This document shows, piece after piece, positions 23,963 to 32,824 of a stretch of 64,000 nucleotides of DNA. Numbering within the stretch: position 1 is the first letter of the stretch; every line of letters starts with the position of its first letter. Both the position numbers and the translations under genes were made by a program. The stretch is taken from the NCBI RefSeq assembly GCF_007431345.1, contig NZ_CP041730.1, positions 1,922,001-1,986,000 of the forward strand, read 5' to 3'. The stretch is from Chitinimonas arctica. GTDB lineage: Bacteria; Pseudomonadota; Gammaproteobacteria; Burkholderiales; Chitinimonadaceae. The notes under the pieces are model-generated. The model ran no database searches. It saw only the letters and a program-made list of their open reading frames with translations, and was not told where the DNA came from.

Positions 23963-26728
23963 ATGGCCGAGACTATAAAAACGCTGCTGCTGATCGACGG
24001 TTCTTCGTATCTGTATAGAGCGTTCCACGCCCTGCCGGACCTTCGCAGCCCAACCGGCGCGCCCACCGGCGCGCTGTACGGCATTATCTCCATGCTGAAA
24101 CGACTGGTGAAGGAAGTGCCGGCCGATTATATCGGCTGTGTCTTCGACGCCAAGGGCAAGACCTTCCGAGACGACCTTTACCCGGACTACAAAGCTACCC
24201 GTCCCTCCATGCCGGATGACCTGCGTGTGCAGATCGAACCCATCCATGCTGCCATCAAGGCGATGGGTTTGCCTATCCTGATGGTGGACGGCGTGGAAGC
24301 GGATGACGTGATCGGCACACTTTGCAAGGCCGCCGAAGCCGCTTGCATCCATAGCGTGGTGTCCACCGGCGATAAGGACATGGCGCAACTGGTAAGCGGC
24401 ATGGTGCGGCTGGTCAATACCATGAGCAACGAAACGCTGGATCCGGACGGTGTGCGGGCCAAGTTCGGCGTACCGCCCGAGCGTATTGTCGACTATCTCG
24501 CCCTGATGGGCGATACGGTGGACAATGTACCCGGCGTGCCCAAGTGCGGCCCCAAGACCGCGGTGAAATGGCTGACCGAATACGATAGCCTGGACGCCGT
24601 AATGGCCAATGCCGACAAGATCGGCGGCGTGGTCGGCCAGAACCTGCGCGACACGCTGGCCTGGCTGCCGCTGGGCCGCGAGCTGGTCACCATCAAATGC
24701 GACGTCGATCTGCACGCCGAGCTGCCCAGGGGACTGGAAACCCTCACGCCGATCGATGCCGACAAGGCCAAACTGGCCGAGCTGTTCGAAACCGCCGGCT
24801 TCAAGAGCTGGCTGCGCGAGCTGCGTGGCGATGCCGAAGTGGGCGACAAGATCGCCGCCTCGGGCAACCAGCAGGCGCTGCGCCCGTTTGCGCCGACCGA
24901 GGCCGGTGAACTGGCGGAACTGCCGCGCGACTACGCAACCATCGTCGATATGGCCCTGTTGGAATCCTGGCTGGCCAAACTGGACGCAACCGAACTGGTT
25001 GCTTTCGACACAGAGACCGACAGCCTGGACCCGCTGACTGCCCGGATTGTCGGCCTCAGCTTTGCCGTGGCAGAAGGCCAGGCCGCCTATCTGCCCCTGG
25101 CTCACCAGTATCCCGGCGTCCCGGACCAATTGGACCTCGCCACGGTGCTGGCCTTGCTCAAGCCCTGGCTGGAGAACGCCAGTCGCAAGAAGCTGGGGCA
25201 GAACCTCAAGTACGATCAACACGTGCTGGCCAATTACGGCATTGCTTTGGCAGGCGTGGCGGAAGACACCCTGTTGCAATCCTATGTGCTCGACTCCACC
25301 GAGCGCCATGGCATGGATGAGCTGGCCGCCAAGCATCTTGGCCTGAAAGCCATCGCCTACGAGGAAATCTGTGGCAAGGGCGCCAAGCAGATCGGTTTTG
25401 CCGCCGTCGATATCGATACCGCTACACGCTACTCCGGCGAAGACGCCGATATCACGCTGCGCCTGCATCACGCCTTCGCACCGAAACTCGGCGCGGAGAA
25501 GCGGCTCGACTATGTCTATCGCGAAATCGAACTGCCCAGCCGGGAAGTACTGTTCAAGATGGAGCGGCAAGGCGTGCTGCTCGACAGCAACTTGCTCAAG
25601 GGTCAAAGCCATGAACTGGGCCAGACCATGCTGCGCCTGGAGCAGGAGGCGTACGAGCTGGCAGGCCAACCCTTCAACCTGGGCTCGCCCAAGCAGATCG
25701 GCGAAATCCTGTTCGACAAGCTGCAGTTGCCGGTACGCAAGAAAACGCCCAAGGGCGCCCCCTCCACCGACGAGGACGTCCTGCAGGAACTGGCGCGCGA
25801 CTATCCGCTGCCAGCCAAGCTGCTGCAACACCGTAGCCTGGCCAAGCTCAAGTCCACCTATACCGACAAGTTGCCCTTGATGATCAATCCGGCGACCGGC
25901 CGGGTACATACCAACTATTCGCAGGCCACCGCGGTGACGGGGCGCCTATCGTCCAATGACCCCAATCTGCAGAACATCCCCGTCCGCACGCACGAAGGCC
26001 GCCGCATCCGCGAGGCGTTTATCGCCCCACCGGGGCAGATGATCGTCAGCGCCGACTATTCGCAGATCGAATTGCGCATCATGGCGCACTTGAGCAGCGA
26101 CCCCGGCATGCTGGCCGCCTTCGCCGCCGGTATCGATATTCACCGCGCCACCGCCGCCGAGGTTTTCGGGGCCACGCCCGAGACGGTCAGCAGCGAACAG
26201 CGCCGCTACGCCAAGGCGATCAATTTCGGCCTGATCTACGGCATGAGCACCTTTGGACTGGCCGCCCAGCTCGATATCGAGCGCTCCGCCGCGCAGAACT
26301 ATATCGACCGCTACTTCGCCCGCTATACCGGCGTGGCCGCCTATATGCAGACCACGCGCGAGACGGCCCGCGAACACGGCTTCGTGGAAACCTGGTTTGG
26401 CCGCCGACTATGGCTGCCGGAAATCCGTTCTTCCAACCAGGGCCGGCGCCAGGGGGCCGAACGCGCCGCCATCAATGCGCCCATGCAGGGCACCGCCGCC
26501 GATCTGATCAAGCTTGCCATGGTGGCCGTGCAGGATTGGATCGAGCGGGAAGGCCTGCAGTCGCGGCTGATCATGCAGGTACACGATGAACTGGTCATGC
26601 AAGTCCCGGAGGCCGAACTGGAACTGATCAAGGTCAAGCTGCCCGAACTGATGGCCGGCGTGGCGGCACTGCAGGTGCCCTTGTTGGCGGAAGTCGGGGT
26701 GGGGGCGAACTGGGAGGCGGCGCATTGA
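23963..26728 (+). CDS. polA: DNA polymerase I
   Basis: 921 aa with three domains. The 5'-3' nuclease (1-290) starts LLIDGSSYLYRAFHALPDL and holds the helix-three-turn-helix VPGVPKCGPKTAVKWL. The 3'-5' exonuclease (about 320-520) begins AFDTETDSLDP, retaining the metal-binding Asp-x-Glu, so proofreading is probably active. The polymerase (about 540-921) has motif A SADYSQIELRIMAHLS, motif B RRYAKAINFGLIYGMS and motif C MQVHDELVMQVP. It replaces RNA primers and fills repair gaps. A long antisense frame over it is an artefact of codon bias. Confidence 0.98.
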   Translation: MAETIKTLLLIDGSSYLYRAFHALPDLRSPTGAPTGALYGIISMLKRLVKEVPADYIGCVFDAKGKTFRDDLYPDYKATRPSMPDDLRVQIEPIHAAIKAMGLPILMVDGVEADDVIGTLCKAAEAACIHSVVSTGDKDMAQLVSGMVRLVNTMSNETLDPDGVRAKFGVPPERIVDYLALMGDTVDNVPGVPKCGPKTAVKWLTEYDSLDAVMANADKIGGVVGQNLRDTLAWLPLGRELVTIKCDVDLHAELPRGLETLTPIDADKAKLAELFETAGFKSWLRELRGDAEVGDKIAASGNQQALRPFAPTEAGELAELPRDYATIVDMALLESWLAKLDATELVAFDTETDSLDPLTARIVGLSFAVAEGQAAYLPLAHQYPGVPDQLDLATVLALLKPWLENASRKKLGQNLKYDQHVLANYGIALAGVAEDTLLQSYVLDSTERHGMDELAAKHLGLKAIAYEEICGKGAKQIGFAAVDIDTATRYSGEDADITLRLHHAFAPKLGAEKRLDYVYREIELPSREVLFKMERQGVLLDSNLLKGQSHELGQTMLRLEQEAYELAGQPFNLGSPKQIGEILFDKLQLPVRKKTPKGAPSTDEDVLQELARDYPLPAKLLQHRSLAKLKSTYTDKLPLMINPATGRVHTNYSQATAVTGRLSSNDPNLQNIPVRTHEGRRIREAFIAPPGQMIVSADYSQIELRIMAHLSSDPGMLAAFAAGIDIHRATAAEVFGATPETVSSEQRRYAKAINFGLIYGMSTFGLAAQLDIERSAAQNYIDRYFARYTGVAAYMQTTRETAREHGFVETWFGRRLWLPEIRSSNQGRRQGAERAAINAPMQGTAADLIKLAMVAVQDWIEREGLQSRLIMQVHDELVMQVPEAELELIKVKLPELMAGVAALQVPLLAEVGVGANWEAAH

Positions 26729-26737
26729 AAGGGGGGC

Positions 26738-26762
26738 GGATCGGGCAGGCATTGCTCGATCC
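26738..26762. other. Hairpin between polA and crcB
   Basis: A 10-bp stem with one G-U pair (26738-26747 with 26753-26762) and a GGCAT loop, 10 bases after polA. No T tract follows, so it is a weak or factor-dependent terminator, or an mRNA-stabilising stem. It does not resemble a fluoride riboswitch. Confidence 0.45.
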
Positions 26763-26809
26763 GTCACACAGCGGGATGGCAAAGTCTTGCTTGGACGAGG
26801 GCGAGTAGC

Positions 26810-27190
26810 GTGAAATCACTTTTAGCGGTGGCGATAGGAGGGGCGCTGGGCAGTGTCCTCCGCTACTTGCTGGCCAATGGCTTCAACTTGATATTCCCGG
26901 CCATTCCGCCCGGCACGCTGGCAGCCAATCTCATTGGCGCCTACCTGGTCGGTATTGCCCTCGCCTACTTCGGTGCTCACCAGGAACTCCCTCCGGAGTG
27001 GCGGCTGTTGGTCATCACCGGTTTTCTCGGCGGGCTGACCACCTTTTCCAGTTTCTCCGGCGAGGTGGTCCAGCTACTGAGGCAAGACCGGCTTGCCATG
27101 GCCTGCGCTTCGATCAGCCTGCACCTGGGTGGTTCCCTATTGCTGACCTTCGCGGGGATGGCAACGACATCTTTGCTGAAAAGTCGCTAA
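26810..27190 (+). CDS. crcB: Fluoride ion channel CrcB/Fluc
   Basis: 126 aa, the normal length, with four hydrophobic helices. GGALGSVLRY near the start, GTLAANLIGAYLVG, and the pore motif GFLGGLTTFSSFSGE are diagnostic. Fluc dimers export fluoride and are also Na+-bound. GTG start preceded by GAGGGCGAG. It converges with phoR, with a 35-base spacer holding a short CCCGG/CCGGG hairpin. Confidence 0.94.
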   Translation: MKSLLAVAIGGALGSVLRYLLANGFNLIFPAIPPGTLAANLIGAYLVGIALAYFGAHQELPPEWRLLVITGFLGGLTTFSSFSGEVVQLLRQDRLAMACASISLHLGGSLLLTFAGMATTSLLKSR

Positions 27191-27225
27191 ACACCCGGCC
27201 ATATAGACCGGGCCTGCGCATTCGC

Positions 27226-28560
27226 CTACTGCCCGCTGGTGACCAGCTCCTCGGGTTCCAGCAATCGATTGGTGGGGAAGCGGATGCAGAAACAGCTCCC
27301 CTTGCCGGGTTCGCTGCTGATGTCCAGCCGGGCCTGGTGGCGCTGGGCAATATGCTTGACGATAGCCAGACCCAGCCCGGTTCCGCCGGTCGAGCGCGAA
27401 CGGCCGCGATCCACCCGATAGAAGCGCTCGGTCAGGCGGGGGATATGCTGCGCTTCGATGCCCAGGCCGCTATCTTCCACCGAGAAGGCACCGCAACCGT
27501 CCTCCACCCGCCATTTCAAGCGGATTTCACCGCCATCCGGGGTATAGCGCACGGCATTGCTGACCAGATTACCGAAGGCGCTATGCAATTCGTCGTAATT
27601 GCCGCGCACCCCGCCCGCTCCTTCCTGCAACTCGATGCGCAGCGTGTGGCGGCCTTTGGATAAACCTCCCGCTTCCGTTGCCAGGACCTGCGCCAGGCTC
27701 CGCACATCCACCCGGTCCTCGCGTATTTCGATGCCATTCTCCAATCGCGACAGGGCAAGCAGGTCTTCCACCAGCCGCTGCATACGGCCGGTCTGCTCGA
27801 ACATCAGCTTGAGCTGCGACTCACGGCTGGCCGGATCCATATCCGGCAAGTCCAGCAGCGTTTCCAGAAAGCCGCCCACCACGGTAAGCGGTGTGCGCAG
27901 CTCGTGCGAAACATTGGCGACGAAATCGCGGTGTACCGTCTGCACCCGCTCCAGTTGGGTGATATCGCGGGTAAGGAGCAATTTGCGGGTACTGTCGAAA
28001 GGTACCAATTGGACGCTGAGAACCGAGTCTCCCCCCGCCAGGTTGCGCAGGATGGCGGGCTGGCTATAGTCCTGCGCGGTCAGGTACTGCTGAAAGGCGG
28101 GCAGCCGCACCAGATAGGCGATGTGCTGACCCAGGTCCTTCTTGCGATCCAGTCCCAGATGCTGCATGGACTTGGGATTGCACCACTCGATCCGATCCTG
28201 GCTGTCGAGTACCACCACGCCCTCCGGCATGGCCTCGCCCGCCGCCACGAAACGATCCAGCGCGGCAGACAGCATGCGCTGGCTCTTGCCCTGGCTACGC
28301 ACCAGCCGGTAGAGCTGGCCGTAGGCGGCTTCCCAGGCACCGTAGCTCTCGGGCACCGTTTCCGGCCCCGGATCGTTCAACCAGCGACCCAAGCGGTGCA
28401 GATTGCGCAGGTGGTAGGCCAACAGACCCAGCACTCCCACCAGCATCGTCGCCAGCGCGATCGTTCCGCCAAAGAAGGGCTGCAAGACCAAGGCGAGCAG
28501 GCCCATGGCGAGCAGCAACGCAAGCGATCTCCACCAAAACACCAAGGAATCCGTCTTCAT
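27226..28560 (-). CDS. phoR: Phosphate-regulon sensor histidine kinase PhoR
   Basis: 444 aa. Two N-terminal membrane helices (about 9-48) with no periplasmic sensor domain lead to a linker and a PAS domain (about 95-205). HisKA follows with the phosphorylated His219 in SHELRTPL, then the ATPase domain (about 325-435) with N box NLVSNAVRYTP and G boxes DSGLGI and GTGLGLAIVKH. This layout is that of PhoR, which phosphorylates PhoB when phosphate is scarce under control of Pst/PhoU (not in the window). It is 30 bases after phoB. Confidence 0.95.
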   Translation of the reverse strand: MKTDSLVFWWRSLALLLAMGLLALVLQPFFGGTIALATMLVGVLGLLAYHLRNLHRLGRWLNDPGPETVPESYGAWEAAYGQLYRLVRSQGKSQRMLSAALDRFVAAGEAMPEGVVVLDSQDRIEWCNPKSMQHLGLDRKKDLGQHIAYLVRLPAFQQYLTAQDYSQPAILRNLAGGDSVLSVQLVPFDSTRKLLLTRDITQLERVQTVHRDFVANVSHELRTPLTVVGGFLETLLDLPDMDPASRESQLKLMFEQTGRMQRLVEDLLALSRLENGIEIREDRVDVRSLAQVLATEAGGLSKGRHTLRIELQEGAGGVRGNYDELHSAFGNLVSNAVRYTPDGGEIRLKWRVEDGCGAFSVEDSGLGIEAQHIPRLTERFYRVDRGRSRSTGGTGLGLAIVKHIAQRHQARLDISSEPGKGSCFCIRFPTNRLLEPEELVTSGQ

Positions 28561-28590
28561 GTATTTTTTCCTGCCCGACCGCTCCGCACG

Positions 28591-29277
28591 CTACTGGGCC
28601 GAAAGCCGGTAGCCGGTGCCGCGCACCGTCTGGATCAAGGCATCGTGGGCTGTCGCCTCCAGTGCCGAACGCAAGCGGCGGATATGGACATCCACGGTGC
28701 GCTCTTCGACAAACACATGGTCGCCCCAGACGTGGTCCAGCAATTGGGCGCGCGAATGCACCCGTTCGGGGTGGGTCATGAAGAAATGCAAAAGCCGGAA
28801 TTCGGTCGGCCCCAGATCGATGGGTGCGCCATTACCGGCAACCCGGTGGGTGGCGGGATCGAGCGAAAGGCCTTTTACCTGGACCAGGTCGTCGGTCATT
28901 TGCGGTGCGCGGCGGCGCAATACCGCCTTGATCCGCGCCTGCAACTCGCGCGGGCTGAACGGCTTGGTGATGAAATCGTCCGCGCCGTTCTCCAGCCCGC
29001 TGATCTTGTCGCTCTCTTCCGAACGCGCGGTCAGCATGATGACCGGTACCTGGCGGGTGCGTTCATCGGCGCGGATCCGCTTGGCGAACTCGATGCCGGA
29101 CATGCCAGGCAACATCCAATCGAGCAGGATCAAATCGGGCAGCGCATTCTTCACCACCATCATGCCGGCCTCGGCCGAGTCGGCCCGCACGACATGGTGG
29201 CCCGCTTGCTGCAGGTTGAACGCAATCAGTTCTTGGATGGCGGGTTCATCTTCGACGAGCAGGATATTGGCGGGCAT
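28591..29277 (-). CDS. phoB: Phosphate-regulon response regulator PhoB
   Basis: 228 aa from the ATG at 29277; a GTG at 29289 adds four residues but the family starts MPANILLVEDE. The receiver domain has the acidic pair ED (9-10), phospho-acceptor Asp53 in LLDWMLPG, Thr in MLTAR and Lys in ITKPFSPREL. The C-terminal winged helix ends QTVRGTGYRLS. PhoB binds Pho boxes to activate phosphate-starvation genes. A Pho-box-like site stands 44 bases upstream, indicating autoregulation. Confidence 0.96.
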   Translation of the reverse strand: MPANILLVEDEPAIQELIAFNLQQAGHHVVRADSAEAGMMVVKNALPDLILLDWMLPGMSGIEFAKRIRADERTRQVPVIMLTARSEESDKISGLENGADDFITKPFSPRELQARIKAVLRRRAPQMTDDLVQVKGLSLDPATHRVAGNGAPIDLGPTEFRLLHFFMTHPERVHSRAQLLDHVWGDHVFVEERTVDVHIRRLRSALEATAHDALIQTVRGTGYRLSAQ

Positions 29278-29320
29278 GGGCGCTTTCACTAGGAATTTGT
29301 TGCGAGCTTAAGTAATTAGC

Positions 29321-29338
29321 ATGACTGAAATATTACAA
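29321..29338 (-). promoter_or_regulatory. Pho box upstream of phoB
   Basis: On the minus strand the site reads TTGTAAT-ATTT-CAGTCAT, two 7-bp direct repeats with a 4-base A+T spacer. Against the known CTGTCAT-N4-CTGTCAT consensus 11 of 14 positions match. It ends 43 bases before the phoB ATG, and an A+T-rich -10-like stretch (TAATTA) lies just downstream, as expected for PhoB-activated promoters. Confidence 0.65.
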
Positions 29339-29512
29339 GTCGACAGCGCCGGATGCGACCACCGCCGCAGCCGGAGCGGATTTCCCCGACGGCGGGTGCA
29401 GCCGGCCCCCTGCTTCCCTGCCCATGCAACGGCTGGCAAACCTCCCTATCATTTTGCGCACGCGGTATCATTGAGGTCTTATAGTGCAACCCTTCATCGA
29501 ATTGACACCGTA

Positions 29513-29887
29513 ATGGCCGGTCTGCACCCGAACAGCCCCACCCCCACCGAATTGACCCTGCACGCCGCCAGCCGAGTGCTGGAACTGACGTTCGACAACG
29601 GCGCGCATTTTTCGCTGCCCTGCGAATATCTGCGCGTGTTCAGCCCCTCGGCCGAGGTACGCGGCCATGGCGGTCCGATGCGGACGATCGCGGGCAAACG
29701 GACCGTTGCCATCGTCGCGGTGGAGCCGGTCGGCCATTATGCGGTCAAGCTGGTATTCGACGACGGCCACGATAGCGGCCTGTACGGCTGGGATACGCTG
29801 TACGAACTGGGACGCGACCAGGAAGCCAACTGGAACGATTATTTGCAGAGACTGGCGGGCGCCGGTTTGTCACGAGACTATCCATGA
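29513..29887 (+). CDS. DUF971 protein (gamma-butyrobetaine-hydroxylase N-domain-like)
   Basis: 124 aa from the ATG at 29513. LHAASRVLELTFDNGAHFSLPCEYLRVFSPSAEVRGHG is the family core, and the C-terminal half has the YGWDTLYELG motif. DUF971 resembles the N-terminal domain of gamma-butyrobetaine hydroxylase and is also found near Fe-S assembly or ubiquinone genes; its role is unknown. It overlaps ubiE by 4 bases (ATGA), the usual betaproteobacterial pairing, so it is probably linked to quinone synthesis. Confidence 0.88.
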   Translation: MAGLHPNSPTPTELTLHAASRVLELTFDNGAHFSLPCEYLRVFSPSAEVRGHGGPMRTIAGKRTVAIVAVEPVGHYAVKLVFDDGHDSGLYGWDTLYELGRDQEANWNDYLQRLAGAGLSRDYP

Positions 29888-30618
29888 GTGAAAACACCAC
29901 CCATTTCGGCTACAAGACCGTCGCCGAATCGCAGAAAGCCCAGAAGGTCGCCGAAGTCTTCCATTCGGTCGCGCAGAAATACGATGTGATGAACGACTTG
30001 ATGTCGGCGGGGCTGCACCGGCTATGGAAAACCTTCACCATCGCGCAGAGCGGCGTGCGTGAAGGCCATCGGGTGCTGGATATCGCCGGCGGTACCGGCG
30101 ATCTGTCGCTGGCCTTTCTCAAGCGCGTCGGCAAGAGCGGCCAGGTCTGGCTGACCGATATCAATAGCTCCATGTTGACGGTCGGCCGCGACCGCCTGCT
30201 GGATAAGGGCTACCTCAACCCCGCGGTACAGTGCGACGGTGAAAAATTGCCTTTCCCCAGCAACTACTTCGATTGTGTCACCGTGGCCTTCGGCCTGCGC
30301 AATATGACGCATAAGGATGTCGCGCTGGCCGAGATGCAGCGCGTACTGAAGCCGGGCGGACGGTTGCTGGTACTGGAATTTTCCAAGGTGGCCAAGCCCC
30401 TGGCACCGTTGTACGATTTGTACTCCTTCAAGTTGCTGCCCAAGATGGGCGAACTGGTCGCCGGCGATGCCGCCAGCTACCAATACCTGGCCGAATCGAT
30501 ACGCATGCATCCAGGCCAGGAGGAACTCGCGCAGCTGATGCGCGATGTCGGTTTCAAGGTGGATTATTTCAATCTGACCGCCGGCGTGGTGGCGCTACAC
30601 AAGGGATTCAAACTGTAA
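29884..30618 (+). CDS. ubiE: Ubiquinone/menaquinone C-methyltransferase
   Basis: 244 aa class I SAM-dependent methyltransferase. It starts HFGYKTVAESQKAQKVAEVFHSVA, has FYxVA-like YDVMNDLMSAGLHRLWK and the SAM loop VLDIAGGTGDLS, and ends FNLTAGVVALHKGFKL. UbiE adds the C-2 methyl group in ubiquinone and the methyl of menaquinone. It overlaps DUF971 by 4 bases and the zinc-ribbon gene by 1 base (TAATG), so the three genes are translationally coupled. Confidence 0.97.
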   Translation: MSENTTHFGYKTVAESQKAQKVAEVFHSVAQKYDVMNDLMSAGLHRLWKTFTIAQSGVREGHRVLDIAGGTGDLSLAFLKRVGKSGQVWLTDINSSMLTVGRDRLLDKGYLNPAVQCDGEKLPFPSNYFDCVTVAFGLRNMTHKDVALAEMQRVLKPGGRLLVLEFSKVAKPLAPLYDLYSFKLLPKMGELVAGDAASYQYLAESIRMHPGQEELAQLMRDVGFKVDYFNLTAGVVALHKGFKL

Positions 30619-31328
30619 TGGCACTCGCATGCCCCAACTGCAAAGCAGAAATGAAAGCCGAAAACCATGCGCGCAAGCAAGGTGGCGAGCTGGAATTGGA
30701 TCTCTGCTACAGTTGCCAGCTGCTCTGGTTCGACCAGCATGAAAGTACCCAGCTGGCGCCGGGCGCCGTGGTGAACTTGTTCGAACAGATCCACTCTCAC
30801 CGCACCGGAGCCGAAGCACTGGCGGAAAAATTGTCTTGCGTGCGTTGCAATGAGACATTGCGGCTGGCGCAAGATACGGTGCGCGGCACCCGCTTTGTCT
30901 ATTATCGCTGCCTGAATGGCCATGGCCGTTTGATCAGCTTCTGGCACTTCCTGCGCGAAAAACAGTTCGTACGCGATCTTTCCGCCCAGGAACGCCAGCA
31001 GTTGGCACATACCGTCGCCCAGGTGAAGTGCGGTAGTTGCGGCGGACCCGTCGATATCCGCCATGACGCAGCCTGCACATATTGTCGTGCGCCCTTGGCG
31101 GTGCTCGACAGTGCGGCGGTGGAACAGGCACTGGCAAAATTCCGCCAGGAGGCAGCGCGGCCTGTGGAGGTGGTTGTCGTGGATAAATCGAGCAGGCGCA
31201 TCAATCCGGGAAGCGAGCGCGGTGTCGTCATCGGCGATGCCGGCGCTGGCACGCTGGACACGGGTGTCGAGGTGCTCGATATGCTGGGCACCGGGATATC
31301 GGTACTTTGGGCCGTCATATCGGACTAA
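30618..31328 (+). CDS. Triple zinc-ribbon protein of unknown function
   Basis: 236 aa with three zinc knuckle sets: Cys5/Cys8 with Cys30/Cys33; Cys74/Cys77 with Cys98 and His102; Cys138/Cys141 with Cys153/Cys156. The first resembles the TFIIB-type ribbon (CPNC ... CYSCQLLWFDQHE). The C-terminal 75 residues are Gly/Val-rich and end in a short hydrophobic stretch (MLGTGISVLWAVI), possibly membrane-associated. It starts inside the ubiE stop codon, so it is co-expressed with ubiquinone synthesis. A chaperone, RNA-binding or metal-sensing role is possible; none can be assigned. Confidence 0.75.
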   Translation: MALACPNCKAEMKAENHARKQGGELELDLCYSCQLLWFDQHESTQLAPGAVVNLFEQIHSHRTGAEALAEKLSCVRCNETLRLAQDTVRGTRFVYYRCLNGHGRLISFWHFLREKQFVRDLSAQERQQLAHTVAQVKCGSCGGPVDIRHDAACTYCRAPLAVLDSAAVEQALAKFRQEAARPVEVVVVDKSSRRINPGSERGVVIGDAGAGTLDTGVEVLDMLGTGISVLWAVISD

Positions 31329-31405
31329 AGTTCGGTACGATGGTGGGAAACGGGCACGTCCCGTCGCAGTAAACGGCCGGAGGTGGAAGCTTGGCCGACA
31401 TAAAT

Positions 31406-31418
31406 ATTATTAAATAAT
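31406..31418. promoter_or_regulatory. A+T-rich palindrome in the promoter of the NYN gene
   Basis: ATTATT-A-AATAAT is a perfect palindrome in a markedly A+T-rich patch, 22 bases before the NYN start codon. A candidate promoter TTGGCC - 17 bases - ATAATT overlaps it, so a protein bound here would block transcription. Confidence 0.4.
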
Positions 31419-31440
31419 TGTTTATCAGGAAGTTCAAAAA

Positions 31441-32061
31441 ATGAGCATTGGATTGTTCATCGACGGTGCATATGCCTACAAGGCTTTTGGCCGCGAAAAG
31501 ATCAACTATCTCGAGCTGCGCAAGCTGATCGAGGAAGAACTGGGCGATAGCGTCGACGAAGGCTATTTCTTCAACGCCGACGACAATCAGGCCATGTCTT
31601 CGAAACTGCATAACGCCTTGTCCTTCCCCTACCCGAAGGGGCCGGGCCTGCGCGTGAAAAACTACTGGCTGCAGAAGAAGCAGCTGTACTGGCCAAACCA
31701 TCTCGGCGGCGGTCCGGTGGTGCATCCGGAGCAGTCCCACGTCAACTACGAGATCACCACCCAGAAGGCTGTGGATGTCGGACTGGTCTACCATATGACC
31801 CGATCCTTCCATAAGCGCAAGTGGACCAAGTTGGCGCTGTTCGCCGGCGACGGCGATTTCCATGAGCCGGTGCAGAACCTGGTCGAGTATGAGAATGTCG
31901 ATCTCTACCTGATCGGCTCGCTGAACAGTATCGCCGACGTGCTGCGCCCGTACGCCCGCCGCATCATCGAGGTGGATGTCGATCCGGTAAAGAGCAAGCT
32001 GCGCTTTGTCGATCGCTGGCGCGACGGCAATGAGCGCTATGGCGACGAGCAACCTGTCTGA
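31441..32061 (+). CDS. NYN-domain (PIN-like ribonuclease fold) protein
   Basis: 206 aa. The NYN/LabA-like acidic residues are present: Asp8 in LFIDGAY, Asp112 in KAVDVGLV, and Asp137/Asp139 in FAGDGDF, the set expected to bind metal for RNA cleavage. AGGAAG lies 8 bases before the ATG. It has its own A+T-rich promoter region although it lies between the ubiE unit and ubiJ on the same strand. No antitoxin gene is adjacent. I infer a nuclease acting on RNA, with the substrate unknown. Confidence 0.85.
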   Translation: MSIGLFIDGAYAYKAFGREKINYLELRKLIEEELGDSVDEGYFFNADDNQAMSSKLHNALSFPYPKGPGLRVKNYWLQKKQLYWPNHLGGGPVVHPEQSHVNYEITTQKAVDVGLVYHMTRSFHKRKWTKLALFAGDGDFHEPVQNLVEYENVDLYLIGSLNSIADVLRPYARRIIEVDVDPVKSKLRFVDRWRDGNERYGDEQPV

Positions 32062-32072
32062 CGAGCATTGCC

Positions 32073-32636
32073 ATGCTGCATGAGGCTGTCCTCAATCACC
32101 TGCTGAATCAGCGCGCGGATCTGCGCGCTGAATTGGCCGTTCACGCCGGTTCGACGGTGCGCCTGGGCGTACCGCCGTTCCGCTTTGATTTCCAGGTGGG
32201 TCAGGATGGCCTTATGCTACCGGGCAGGGCAGGGCCCGATGCCACCATCGATATCAATCCCTGGCTGCTGCCGCGCCTAGCCTTGCACGACCCGGCCGCC
32301 GAGCGTGAATTGCGCATCAGCGGCGATACCCAGCTGGCTGCCGCCGTAGGGCGTGTGCTGCAAGCACTGGATTGGGATATCGAAGCCGATATGGCCCGCG
32401 TATTGGGCGATATAAGCGCCCACCGGCTGGCAAGCCTGGGCCGCGACCTGGTTGGCGACCCGCGGCTGATCGCCCGCAATCTCGCCGAAACCGCAGCGGA
32501 ATATCTACGGGAAGAAGCGCAATTGCTGGCCACGCGCCCTGCGGTCGAGCATTTCAACCGCGCCGTGGATCATCTGCGCGACGACGTTGCCAGGCTGGAA
32601 AAGCGAATTGGCCAGCGAGAAATGGTCGCGCCATAG
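32073..32636 (+). CDS. ubiJ: Ubiquinone-synthesis accessory factor UbiJ (SCP2 domain)
   Basis: 187 aa. An SCP2-type lipid-binding domain occupies about residues 1-110, with the strands FRFDFQVGQDGLML and ATIDINPWLLPRLAL. A helical tail with a coiled coil (RPAVEHFNRAVDHLRDDVARLEKRI, about 153-178) follows, as in UbiJ. UbiJ and UbiK hold the hydrophobic intermediates of the soluble Ubi complex. E. coli has ubiE-ubiJ-ubiB; here two other genes separate ubiE from ubiJ and ubiB is absent from the window. Confidence 0.85.
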   Translation: MLHEAVLNHLLNQRADLRAELAVHAGSTVRLGVPPFRFDFQVGQDGLMLPGRAGPDATIDINPWLLPRLALHDPAAERELRISGDTQLAAAVGRVLQALDWDIEADMARVLGDISAHRLASLGRDLVGDPRLIARNLAETAAEYLREEAQLLATRPAVEHFNRAVDHLRDDVARLEKRIGQREMVAP

Positions 32637-32824
32637 CTTTTGCCGCTATATATCTAATGTTAGTTTTACCTATTGCGTGCTGACCGAGCCATGCTCGCCA
32701 CGGCCGCGGTACCTGCCACCAGGCCCTACCAGCAAGGTTTACATGCTCATCCGCGCCGCCCGACGCACGTTTTCTGACCCGAGGCCATGCACCGCACTTG
32801 AGTTCCCCCCTTTCCGGTCGCACA

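Noticed and set aside
23912..25909. 665-codon open frame antisense to polA
   Set aside because: Glu/Gln/His/Gly-rich translation with no domain; polA on the other strand has every catalytic motif. It arises from G+C-biased codon use.
26729..26809. Fluoride riboswitch before crcB
   Set aside because: The spacer has a simple hairpin but none of the conserved crcB-motif positions.
27904..29292. 462-codon open frame antisense to phoR/phoB
   Set aside because: Composition typical of antisense frames; the two-component genes are complete.
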